A stretch of DNA of 64,000 nucleotides. Origin: Brachycybe producta (taxonomy: Eukaryota > Arthropoda > Diplopoda > Playtdesmida > Andrognathidae). The position numbers and the translations under genes were made by a program. Position 1 is the stretch's first letter. Each line of letters starts with the position of its first letter. The notes under the pieces were generated by a model. The model had not been told where the DNA came from and searched no databases. It saw only the letters and a program-made list of their open reading frames with translations. Positions 1 to 11,100 of the stretch are shown in pieces. Location: positions 3,268,460-3,332,459 of the forward strand of contig JAUPFP010000012.1 in assembly GCA_036925085.1 (NCBI GenBank), read 5' to 3'.

Positions 1-1
1 T

Positions 2-138
2 GAATTCTCATGAGGGTTTTATAATAGTCCCAATATTAATCCAGTAGGAAAAATGTACGGGTCCAGTATGAATTCTCATGATGTTTTTATACTGGTTCCA
101 TTATCAAACCAGTAGGAAAAATCATACTGGTCCAGTAT
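2..138. repeat. two-copy direct repeat, about 68-bp unit
   Basis: Two adjacent diverged copies, each starting GAATTCTCATGA and ending near a CCAGTAGGAAAAAT motif followed by GGTCCAGTAT. The window begins inside the array, so more copies may lie to the left. No coding potential is visible. Confidence 0.75.
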
Positions 139-554
139 AAAATTTCTGACTGGGAATTTTGTGATGTTGCCTCTTAAAGGCCAAAGTGTATTGTAGTTTC
201 AATGTGTACCAAATGATATTAAGTCTAGAACATGACATGTTTCTTAAACAAATAATCTGCACCTGGCATAAAACAATGAACTACCGTATACGAACTGTAG
301 GGATTAGGAGGTGTACCGGGTACTCTGCACATAATCCAGGTGGACCTATGATACAGACTCGGATGTCAATAGCAAAAAAGCTTTACTAGGGATGATTACA
401 GATGCGGCAACAAAAGTAAGTTTTTCTGTTTCTGTAGTATCAGAACCCCTAAACATATAAATTTGGCAGCCAGGAAAGCAGGCTTTATTGCATAAGACTT
501 TTTTTCAAAGAATAAATTAACCCACGTGGGTAATTATGGTAAAGGTGACCTTTG

Positions 555-650
555 ATCTCACAATTTACATTGGTAGCAAGATTGGTTATGTCTCTGGCAG
601 AGAAGTGCCAGGTCTTTGGTTCAATTCCTGGCTGGAGTTTTAGTGTATTA
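555..650 (+). repeat. tRNA-derived SINE-like head
   Basis: The segment has a degenerate tRNA-like A box (TGGTAGCAAGATTGGTTA) and, about 50 bases on, a B box (GGTTCAATTCC), the internal Pol III promoter arrangement. The arms do not form a clean tRNA cloverleaf and there is no convincing acceptor stem, so a SINE head is more likely than a functional tRNA gene. The downstream body was not delimited. Confidence 0.45.
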
Positions 651-1144
651 ATTTTTTCAACGCAAGGCAAGATAAATACCAGGTTCAATCAAGTATTTAC
701 TCGAAATGAATACCGCGAAGGTAAGTTAAAAGGAATGTAAGTTAAAATATGGTTTTCTTATGAAAATTTAATTAAAATAATTTTTTTGAATTTTTAAACA
801 ACTCAAATTTTTTTTTGTGGAACCCTTGATGCATCTCGCAGAACCCAATTAAGGGTTCCAAGGAACACAGTTTGAAGACCACTGCTATAGAGGATGCTGC
901 CACGCCTGTAGGGCTGCAGGGCACGCCTCTGGGCTGCTCAGGTTTCTACCACACATACACTTATTTTATATATAGCGTACTTTTTTCATGACAGCTTCAT
1001 CGAATTTGAAACTAAAGTACTGCCTCAGAGCCTAATTTACATTATTATAATAAATAAATAAAAAAGAACTAGCCATGGTGACACACACCTTTCAGAAATC
1101 TGATTTTTGTCCAATAGAAACAATGGCAAAAAAAAGGTCTAAAA

Positions 1145-1335
1145 TAGTGGAGTTTTGGAAGTTGTTGTAGAGTTTGGGAAGTTGTTGTGAAGTTTGGAAA
1201 TTGTTGTAGAGTTTTGGAAGTTGTCGTAGAGTTTTGAAAGTTGTCGTAGAGTTTTGAAAGTTGTCGTGGAGTATTGGGTGTTGTCGTGGAGTATTGGGTG
1301 TTGTCGTGGAGTATTGGGTGTTGTCGTGTGTTTGT
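1145..1335. repeat. minisatellite, about 20-bp unit
   Basis: About nine tandem units of 20-21 bases on the theme GTTGTCGTGGAGTATTGGGT. The right-hand three units are nearly identical and the left-hand units degenerate to GTTGTAGAGTTTTGGAA. The minus-strand open frames across it are an effect of the repeat. Confidence 0.85.
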
Positions 1336-1407
1336 ATTTAGGGATTGCACCTCTTGGCCACCGTAAAAATGTGACCAAAAGCGAATAACAAACCAGATGT
1401 TATAAAC

Positions 1408-1513
1408 GCACTAGGCTTGCCACCCGTCCTCCTTTGTGGAGGACAAGTCGGAAGACATTAGGACATTTCTTCCGAATGGAGGACTGTCCTCCACAAAAGA
1501 GGACGGGTGGCAA
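1408..1513. repeat. short foldback element (TTGCCACCCGTCCTC ends)
   Basis: The inverted ends TTGCCACCCGTCCTC and GAGGACGGGTGGCAA enclose a second inverted pair (TGTGGAGGAC / GTCCTCCACA), so the single strand folds into a long hairpin. Its right end was split by the next element and resumes at about 1717 as CGGGTGGCAA. Confidence 0.65.
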
Positions 1514-1716
1514 CAGGCAATTAGAAAACGGGATGAACAGAAGTTGGCTCCGCCCTTTTTATGATGAAAACTTCTAATTGGTTGGTTATGTAGTCTGACG
1601 TCACATATGCTCCGCCCTTTTCAACGTCGAACTACACAACAAACCAACTAGAAGTTGCCGTTCGTCATAAAAAGGGCGGAGCCAACTTCTGTTCATCCCG
1701 TTTTCTAATTGCCTGT
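1513..1716. mobile_element. Mutator-like MITE with 9-bp target duplication
   Basis: A 204-bp element with long terminal inverted repeats starting ACAGGCAATTAGAAAACGGG; both arms contain the motif GAAGTTGGCTCCGCCC. It is flanked by identical CGGGTGGCA copies at 1504-1512 and 1717-1725. A 9-bp duplication (10 if one more A is counted) with long inverted ends is typical of Mutator-like elements. There is no coding capacity. A second copy lies at 51251-51454 and a diverged relative at 48783-48918. Confidence 0.7.
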
Positions 1717-2063
1717 CGGGTGGCAATCCTAAAACGCGCCCTTTTAAAGTTCAAAGGGCTGTTTCAAATAAACACGTTTTCTTATTTTTTTATTGTATGA
1801 AAAATCATCTATTGATTGGACAGTTTCTTATGCTGTGACGTGGCTTTTAAGATGGCGATTTGCCAGACTTAACTTCTCGATGAACTTCGTAATCTGTGCT
1901 TGGCAACTACAACTGATATGATCAATTAGCAAAGATTGTTGGTGCAACAACAACATTATTTTGCTGTTATTATTGTAAGGCCAGTTCCACACGATGTGTG
2001 CACTTGCCCTTGAATAGGTTTCTTTCTGCGTGGGAAGTTGGAACCCGGTGCAATGGGTGAAAT

Positions 2064-2634
2064 TGCGACAAAAAATTGGTAAGTGCGGTTATATTTTTAA
2101 AAACTATTTTAAAAATCACGAATATCTAACTCAAATGTTAAACTCCATTGAGTACGCGCTCGTAAGCAAAAAGCATCCGTTAAAATACTTAAAATAATTT
2201 TAAAAAACCAGGGAAAAAAATCAGCACGTGTTGGCTTCACTGTGGTTTAATTGTGTTTTTTTTTTTAATTATTTTTAGGTATTTTTACGAGCATTTTAAT
2301 AGATGTTTTTGCTTACGAGCGCGTACTCAATGGAGTTTACCAAAAGTGTTAGAAATTCGCGATTTTGAAATAGTTTTTAAAAATAGAACCGCACTTAACA
2401 ATTTTTTTAAATTCTATCACTAGATCAGCATATATTTAAGGCGCACGTTGCACTTCGAAAACTTAATATTGGACAACTTTAAATATGAAAAATAAACATA
2501 TTGCCCTCAACTGTGTGTATTTTAAAAATTAAAATTTTTTCTTTGACATTGGGTCTATGGGCCTCAATAGAAAAACGATGCTAGCCACTCTTTGCAGAGA
2601 ATCTCGAAGTAAATTTTGTGATATAGCCTCTTAA
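2064..2634. mobile_element. MITE-1 copy 1 (left end truncated)
   Basis: Long-palindrome element of the family ending TTAAGAGGCTACATC. The right arm ends ATAGCCTCTTAA at 2631-2634. The left arm begins inside the element (CGACAAAAAATTGGTAAGTG). The arms share the motif GTACTCAATGGAGTTTA in inverted form. Confidence 0.8.
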
Positions 2635-2741
2635 TGAGCAGTTTGAAATCAAGTCTACATTTCCCATCTGGCCCAGGACCCTAATACCAGCTTTGTCGGG
2701 CCCTGGTATAGCCTCCAATGTAAAGGCAAACAGCTGTACTA

Positions 2742-2952
2742 TACCCGGATTCACCGTAGGAAGAAGCTTGTGACGTCAGAGGGGTTGCTGAAAAATTTAT
2801 TCTTATGTCATTTAAAAGTCTATTAAAAAGAAGAACGTTTGTCCCTCGTTGTAGCATCCTATTTTTGTTAGACTGAATGACACAATCCTAACTTTTACGT
2901 CAACCCCTCTGACGTCACAAGCTTCCCATCACGAAAGGATTAGGTATACGCT
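2742..2952. repeat. foldback element with TGACGTCAGAGGGGTTG arms
   Basis: The arm GAAGCTTGTGACGTCAGAGG and its reverse complement (CCTCTGACGTCACAAGCTTC) flank a roughly 100-bp spacer. The outer ends (TATACCCGGATTCACC and GGATTAGGTATACG) are also loosely inverted. No open reading frame is present. Confidence 0.65.
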
Positions 2953-3476
2953 CGTCTCTTGCATTGGGAGGATATAAGCGGCTGCTATTTAAAATAATTT
3001 TCAAGATATGAACGTGAACATTTTCAATTATTCTTACTAGTTTCTAAAATACTTTAAAATTAGTCAAAGGAGCTGAGTAAATGAAGTAAGTTCTTTGCAA
3101 GGTTAGTAAAAATTTCTTTTTGCAAATAGATGATCGACCCAAGAATGAGGCAAAAATATGAACCATATTGAGCCACAAGTCCTATAAAATAAACAGATGT
3201 CTTAATTTCAGAACGATAATTTTAAAATTACATGAAGAAATCATAAAGTGGCACTTACAATTTCTTTTTTTTTTACAGTTTGTATTTGCATTTGGATGTT
3301 TTAGCGCCGTTTTACCTGATTGCAATTTCATAAACAGGACAGGAGGCGTTTAAGGCTGGGTACACACGATATGACTTATGGTACGTTTCTCCTGAGAAAG
3401 GAGCTAAGGAGGCAGGGCGCTATATGCAACTGAGCGTAGGAACAAACACATTTATCCAAATAAAAAGCGAAGTTAG

Positions 3477-4307
3477 TAAGAGGCTACATCAACAAAATTA
3501 CATCGAAAAATCTCCGCAAAGAGCTCTAGCGTGGGTTTCCTATTGAGCCCATAGACAGAATGTTAAAGAAAAAATGTAAATTTTTAAAATACACAGGTCG
3601 CTGCAACATGTTTATTTTTCATATTTAAAGTTGTCCAATATTTAAGTTTTCAAAGTGCAATGTGCACCTTAAATATATGCTGATCGAGTGATAGAATGAC
3701 AAAAAATTGGTAAGTTCGGTTATATTTTTAAAAAATATTTCAAAATCGCGAATTTTTAACTCCTATGTTAAACTCCATTGAGTAATTCCATATAAGAAAA
3801 AAACATCCATTAAAATGCTCGTAAAAATACGTAAATATAATTTAAAAAAAAAACAGAAAAAATCAGCACGTGCGCCAATGTGTTGGTTACACTTGTTAAT
3901 TTTACTGTGGGTTTTTAAATTTATTTTTTTTACCTGTTTTTACGAGCATTTTAATGGATGTTTTTTTTTTTCTGATTTGGGCGTACTCAATGGAGTTTAA
4001 CGTAAGAGTTAAAAAATTGGCGATTTTGAAATAAGTTTTTAAAAATAGAACCGCACTTAGCAATTTTTTGTCATTCTATCATTCTGATCAGCAAATATTT
4101 TAGGTGCACATTGCACTTTGAAAACTTAATATTGGACAACTTTCAAATATGAAAAATAAACATATTGGACGCGATCGACCTGTGTATTTTAAAAATTAAC
4201 ATTTTTTTCTTTAACATATTGCGGTCTAATGGGCTCAATAGAAAAAATGATACTAGCCCCTCTTTGCGGAGATTTTTCGAAGTAAATTTTGTTGATGTAT
4301 AGCCTCC
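3477..4307. mobile_element. MITE-1 copy 2 (full length)
   Basis: Starts GTAAGAGGCTACATCA and ends GATGTATAGCCTCC. The two arms of about 400 bp are reverse complements along nearly their whole length, including the ATCCATTAAAATGCTCG / CGAGCATTTTAATGGAT pair around the centre. The plus-strand open frame 3815-4000 is an accident of the palindrome. Confidence 0.85.
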
Positions 4308-5085
4308 GGCTGTACAATCGAAAATGGATCGTGTGTATCTGACCGAAGAGGTTGTTTTTATCGAATAGTTACGTCTGGTGAGCAATGGACGCTGTGAAGG
4401 TCGATTGAAGGACAAGTATAATCGCTCTTTCTGGACGCTATCATTCTCTCTTGTGTTTCTATTCTGTCGGATCTCATATTTTTTTTTTTTGCTCGTTTCT
4501 CCATTTCATTTGCATTTGATTGCTTTTTCTTCTTCTATTTTAACTGTGAGTTTCGTTGTGGTTTTTTAAATGTTGTAACGTCGAAATGTGAGTTATCTTA
4601 ATGTTAATTGTGTTTTTATTTTCGTACAATTTTCTAACTAAATTTGATGTTTTTTATTGTTGGGGGGGGGGAACCGAAGTGGATTCTTCTTGTTTCACGT
4701 TTCTTCAAATGCAATATACACTGGTAAATAATGGCTACAAAACGGCGGAGTGAGATTTGTTCAAGAATGGCCCATCGAGTGTTATTTTTTTATTTTTTTT
4801 GGCTTTTAGATTATACAAATTAACATTGCGGTTAACACAACATTAGTTTGACGGAAATTTCCATTTTGTTTTGTATTTAAAAGTAAACATTGCTTATTAT
4901 TTAAAGAAGACTAAAAGAGACGACACTTTATTTTTAGTTTTTTTTTGGACTTTGGTTTGAAACGAGTTTTATTCATTTTTCATCCATTTTTTTTACGTGC
5001 TAAAGTGTAAATTTTTGTTTTTTTTTTGTTGTTGTTGCTAGGAAAAAAAAAAGGAAGAACCTGCATTAGGTTCGTTTACGAGAGT

Positions 5086-5112
5086 ATGAAGGGAAGTATT
5101 TCATTTTCGTGA
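5086..5112 (+). CDS. uORF (8 codons) upstream of SETD2
   Basis: ATG at 5086 opens eight codons and stops at TGA 5110-5112. The last A of that stop is the first base of the SETD2 start (TGATG), the arrangement used for termination-reinitiation. It counts only if the transcript starts upstream of 5086, which I cannot show; a possible 5'UTR splice acceptor (GTTGCTAG) lies at about 5041. Confidence 0.45.
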   Translation: MKGSISFS

Positions 5113-8100
5113 TGGACGAATACAACTCCGAAACGATGCCGACAAACGAAGCCAGGTAAATATCGAATTTCCATCCGATTTTTTTTTAAATACAGTGCCT
5201 GAAATATATAACGTGTTCTTTTCAAGCCCAAGTTCATAATTTTAAGTTTCTTCTAAGCAATATTTTATGGACTTTACGGTCAAATCCGGTCATAAAAAAG
5301 TTTAAAGAAACAATTTGAAGGCATTTCATCAACGTTGATTACGTTTAAAACTATGATTTTTCACAAAATGAAAAGGGAATAAGAATTCAAAGAGATTTAC
5401 AGTTTTATTCTTAAACGGTTTTCATTTGAAAATTTGAAGGAATTCAACAGAAATTAATCGTTATTTTGAATTTTGTTTTCTTTTATCGGTTTGAGCATTT
5501 TTTTTTTTCTTTCTTTCTTTTCTATAATAGGTTTTCTTGGTTTTTTTTTCGTTTCTTGAATCTCAATGATTTTTTTAATGTTGGTTTTCAAAATGGCGGA
5601 ATGTTGTTTGCATATAGAAGGAAAAGAAGAAGAAGAAAAAAAGGAGAGAGAGAAATAGCTCTGTAAAGAGAAAACGTAGACAGTTCCAACAAAACATTAG
5701 GAGTTCATTTTCAATCGATTAGATTTGAGTTTTCGGTTCTGCTGTTGTTGTTGTTTCATTAGTTTGCAGCAATTATTCATCGTTGAATTTTAATTTAAAG
5801 ACATTTTTTTATCTTCATGTTTTTTCTTTTCTGCTGATATTTTAATGATGTTAGGAGGGGGGGGGTTATTTTTTTTAAGTTTTGTTAGAAAATAGGGGGA
5901 GGAAATTGTTACTAGAAGGTGTTGTATTATACAGGGTTGGCAAAATCCCGAGAAAAACCGGTAAAGGACTGGGTACTGGTAAATACTGGTTACAACCAGT
6001 TTTTAGTGCGAAAACCGGGAAATAAACTAGTATTATTCTCTTTTCATCTAGAAGTATAATCTATTGTTAATATTATCTTATTAAAAAGTGACATTCGTGT
6101 CGTTGCCAATTTCAATGTGAGGTCGTAATCATAAACAGTAATGTGACGAAAATTATAAGTATAGAAAGCATAGAATTGAATGCAATAGAAACTAGAAAGC
6201 TCTTTTATTACTACCCCCCCCCCCCCCCCCCCCCCTTTTTGATTTTGGCTATCCTGCTGGGGAATAACCCTCCTTCTAGAATGTAAACAGAATTGTCTCA
6301 TGAGTCAAATGACAATTTCAGTTACAGTATATATGGCTTTCTGGATTCTGGCCACTAGTTTCTAATTTTTTTAAGTTTGTGTAATTTTGTGCAGCTATTT
6401 TTTACTTAAGTCACAAAAAATGAACTGGGATGGAAGACCAATAGATTCTATTCATGATCACTTTGAAAAACATCGTGATGGACGTGGAAAGTTAACTGTG
6501 TGGAAAGAAAGTGTAAGTGCAAAAGCATATACTGTATAAGAAAAAAAAATTGGCTTAAAAATTGAAATTGTCTAAAACTGTGAAAAAAAAAGCCATTAGC
6601 CCCAAGCGGTAAATACCAGTGGTAATACCGGTAAATACCACCCCTGGGAAAAACTTTGCCAACCCTGCGTTGTGAACAGCGACAACAAAATTTTTCCGGT
6701 CTTAAAATAATCTGAACTCATTAGAAGACCGCAAGGTTTAGAATTTTGAGAATTACTTCCAGTAAAATAATTAAGACATTCCGTTAAATTAAATATGGAG
6801 TTATTTTTTTAACTCTTTAAAGTGATTCAAATGATTGTTATAGTTTTTAAAATTTAAATATTAAATTTAAGTTTTTGAAATTTCTTCCTAAATGAAGCGA
6901 CGACCACATTGGCAATAAAATATATAGCAATATATAAATATTTAGAAAGAGTAACTGTAGTTTGTCCTTGGATTAATTGCAATTGCCAATTGTGATAATA
7001 CTTTTGCAAGACTGAAAGCGGATTCTTACAGAAAACGATGATTTTCGTTGTTTTTTTGTCAAAAGAAACTGTGCAAGATTTACAACAATCAAACAAAATT
7101 TCTTAATTGTTTAGCCATTGGACGGATTAAAAGGATAAACCGATGAACGGGTGAACATTTGGGGTAACTCTAAAGCCTCGTTTTCACGATGATAGTTTTC
7201 ATCACGATAGTTGCGGTCATGAGAGCAGCAACTATCGCGAGAACTATCGTCGTGCAGACCACGTGATAGTCTATATCACACTGTTGCTATGGCACTATCA
7301 CACTATCTCGTTTGACTAGATAGTTGATAGTACTGTCGCCAATAGTAATAGTTGTTGAGTGACCGCTTGTAGGGAGATATCCACTCTGTAGGGAAATTTG
7401 GCTTCTGGAGGGGAGAGGCATCACTGTTGTTCACTCAAACATATCTGTGGAGTAGACGTCGCACTGTCATGACAGAACTGTCACGTTACTTCAAGACATG
7501 TAGGCAGTTGCTATCGTGAGAGTGAGCTATCACAACTTTCAACTTTAATGACAGCTACTCTCACGAAAGAACTGTCGCCGTGAAAACGAGGCTTAAAACA
7601 CGAAACAAAATGTTTATAGAATTGGATGAACGCTATACTTTTTTATACATCGGGGTTACATGAAATAGTTTGTTGGCGGGGGGGGGGGCGGTCTGGGGGG
7701 CTCAACCTCTCAAAATATAATAAATTAATTCGATTTCGAGCATGATTTGTGTGTTCTGCACCCATGTTAATAGTGTTCATCCCCAAGGTTTTTGTGTTCA
7801 TCTAATTCCATGTTTATTCTGTTTTAGGTTTTAGGATTACCCACAATATTCATCCTTTCATCCAGATGATTTAGCCATAAAAGGCTGAATAACAAAAAAA
7901 AGGAAAAACAACAGTCGAAATAAAACTTCAATTATGAAGCGAAAACTCATAAATTGAGCAAAAAAGTTTTAAAAAGAAGGTCTATACAAGATACCACACA
8001 TCAATTGGAAGAAAGGCGACCTATACTGGTTTCACCACTGCCAAGTGGCTCATCAGTAGGCTTTAAACTCCAAGCATGCAAAATTTAGAGGCCACATTTT

Positions 8101-11100
8101 AGTTGCAAACAACCAACAAGCATGTATTGGTGTGTAAAAGATTTTAAAAAATGTATGGAGTTTTATTTTTGAACTGTTGTTTTTCTCGTTTTGGTTACTT
8201 AAGTCTTTTATGGCTAGCAAGAAATTTTGTCTGTTTATGTTTATAGCCAAAAAAATGCTTTACAATTTAAAGTGGCTACATTGCAAAATTACTTCGAAAA
8301 ATCTCCGCAAAGAGCGCTAGCATCGTTTTTCTATTGAGCACATAGACCCGATGTTAAAGAAAAAAATGTTAATTTTTAAAATACGCTGTCGTGGCGATGT
8401 GTTTATTTTTTATATTTAATGTTGTTCAATTTTGGTGTTTCAATGTGTAATGTGCACATTAAATATATATTTATGTAGTGATAGAACGTCAAAAAATTGG
8501 TGTTTTTCTATTTTTAAAAAATATTCAAAATCGCGAATTTAAGATGCTCGTAAAAATAATTTTAAAAAACAGAAAAAAGTCAGCACGTGTGGCAATGTGT
8601 TGGCTTCACTGTGGTTTTTTAAAATTATTTTTAGGTATTTTTACGAGCAATTTTAATGGATTTTTTTTTCTTATTTGGGTGTACTCAATGGAGTTTAACA
8701 TATGAGTTAGAAATTCGCGATTTGTAATAGTTTTTAAAAATATAACCGGACTTACTAATTTTTTGTCATTCTATCACTAGATCAGCATATATTTAAGGTG
8801 CACATTGCACTTTGAAAACGTGCTATTGGACAAGTTTAAATATGAAAAATAAACATATTGCTGTGACTGTGTATTTTAAAAATAACATTTTTTCATTGGA
8901 TCTAGGGGCTCAATATGAATATGATGCTAGCGCTCTTTGCAGAGATATGTAGCCTCTTTAAGTTGCTTCTGAAAAGCTGCGATTAGAAAGTTCTTTGAGC
9001 AAGCCAGTCCCTATAGTAAAACGTTGTTGTGAACTGAAACTGAAATTGTGTTTAGTTGTGATTTGGGAGCCAGATAAATGTGTTTTCCTTATTTGAATTT
9101 TTAATTTTGAGCGTTAAATTGAGTACAAAAAAAGTGACGTTGATTACATTAGCGTCTGGTTTATGATGAAGCAGGTCGATTGTGTAGCTTTGTTAGATTC
9201 TTTTGAACAAAATACAAAATGTATGTATAATAAATGAAAAACGCTGGTGATAACTTTTATTTTTGCTAATTAAATTTTTATTGTAAGCTTGTAGTTTAAA
9301 AAAAATCACATTTTGGACGAACAAATGGTGTAAAATCGTGAATCTCTTTGCAGTTGTTAAACATTGCAGTAAAAGGAAAATGTCCGAAGTTAAATTGTAT
9401 TTTATTAGCTAAAAGGGTAAGTAATTATTCACAAAAGGTTACACATTTTGTGTTTTTCATGTATTTTTAAATATTTTTTTACGAAAAATTCGACTTTTTT
9501 ATTTAAAAAAAATGAAAAAACCGATTTTTTTTTAAATATGATTTTTTTTCTTGACTTAAGCCCCGTTTTCACGATAGTTTCTGTGATGAGAGCAACTATC
9601 TTGAAAACCACATGATAGTCACTATCGCACTGTCGCGATAGCACTATCACACTATCTCGTTTGACGAGATAGTTGAATAGTACTGTCACAATAGTAGTAG
9701 TTGTTGTGTGACCGCTTGTAGGGAAATATCCACTTTGTAGGGAAAGTTGGCTTCTGGAGGGGGAGTGAGGCAACACTGTTATTGACTCAATGATATCTGT
9801 GAAGTAGACATCACGCTGTCATGACAGAACTATCAGGTTACTTCAAGACGTGTAGACAGTTGCAATCATGAGGCTTTATTGAAAATAATTTGAACACACT
9901 AGTTTTTTCTTTCAGAAAAGCTACTCGAGCGATAAGCTACATCATGGCGAAACATAAATACATTGAAAAAATACATTGATGTCGGCCTTTATTGCTCAGT
10001 AGTTGTTGGTTGGCTGTTTGCTATTACATGTACCTGTTTGCAAGCAAGGCTCGGCCAGAAAGAAGCCACAAAAGTTGACTAGCGTTAGCCCACTGGGAAC
10101 TTCCGCGAGCATGAAAACAACCATCTCTCTATCGTATTTATCATCTCGTTATTTTGGCTCTATGGGTCGATTGTAGGAGCGGCGTGTTTTGATAGGGCAC
10201 TGCTCATTTTAGCAATTAGGGGTTCATACCTCGTACATTTTCAACATTTTTTTCTTTTCTTTTTATTGGGGATGGGGCCTTAATTTTATTTCTTTAATTT
10301 TAATTTAATTTTATTTAATTAGTTTTCGGCGACTTCCTATGGCTCCTATAGTGAACGTCTCATCAACAGTTTTCGTTGGCGATTAATAGATGGCGCTGCT
10401 AACGCGAATCGCCAATCACTTTCCTATGTAAAACGATAGACGGCAATGCGCGTGCTCGCCGAAGTTCCCAGTGGGCTAACACTAGTCAAAAATTGTATTT
10501 AAACGCTGTAGTGAGGTTTATGGCTACCCGTTGCCCATCTGATCAGGCTGATTGTTAGAGATCGTAGATACAATCTCTCGCTGTCCAAAACCGTTCTTTT
10601 TTATCCAGTCACCAACTGATCAGATTTTATGGTCAAATTTTTACCTTAGCACAGTGAAAGAAATACGCTTAGTCTCGCTCTGTTTTCTAGAGCTCATTTA
10701 GGATAAAATAGTTAATCACAGACGCAGCAGAAAGACATTTAAAATGAGTAGGCCCTACAATTAACGGGAAACTATCGAAACTAATCTGAAAATAGGAGTA
10801 CAGCTAAGAGGCTACATCATACAGTTACGTCAAAAAGTCGCCACAAAGAGCGCTAGCGTCGATTTTTTATGGAGCCCATAGACCCAATGTTAAAGAAAAA
10901 TGTTAATTTTTAATATACACAGTCGCGGTGGCAATATGTTTATTTTTCATATTTAAAGTTGTCCAATATTAAGTTTTCAAAGTGCAATGTGCACCTTAAA
11001 TATATGCTGATCGAGTGATAGAATGACAAAAAATTGGTAAGTGCGGTTCTATATTTTTAAAAACTATTTCAAAATCGCGAATTTCTAACTTATGTTAAAC

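Larger units (their letters stand above)
5932..6667. mobile_element. hAT-type MITE (CAGGGTTGGC ends)
   Basis: The ends CAGGGTTGGCAAAATCCC and TTTGCCAACCCTG are inverted; CAGGGTTGGC is a typical hAT terminus. Sub-terminal segments repeat ACCGGTAAA/TACCGGT motifs. I could not find a clean 8-bp duplication (left flank GTATTATA, right CGTTGTGA), so the insertion is old. The element lies in SETD2 intron 1 and holds a poly-C tract and an exon-like segment. Confidence 0.7.

Noticed and set aside
1145-1335. CRISPR-like array
   Set aside because: Contiguous 20-bp units without unique spacers; the genome is eukaryotic.
3815-4000. Open frames inside MITE-1 copies (also 8478-8705, 50510-50827)
   Set aside because: They are translations of the palindromic repeat, with lysine- and phenylalanine-rich low-complexity products that differ between copies.
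6420-6512. The exon-like segment as a SETD2 coding exon
   Set aside because: Joined to exon 1 it ends in phase 0, and exon 2 then hits a stop within 13 codons; its ends lie inside a hAT-type element.
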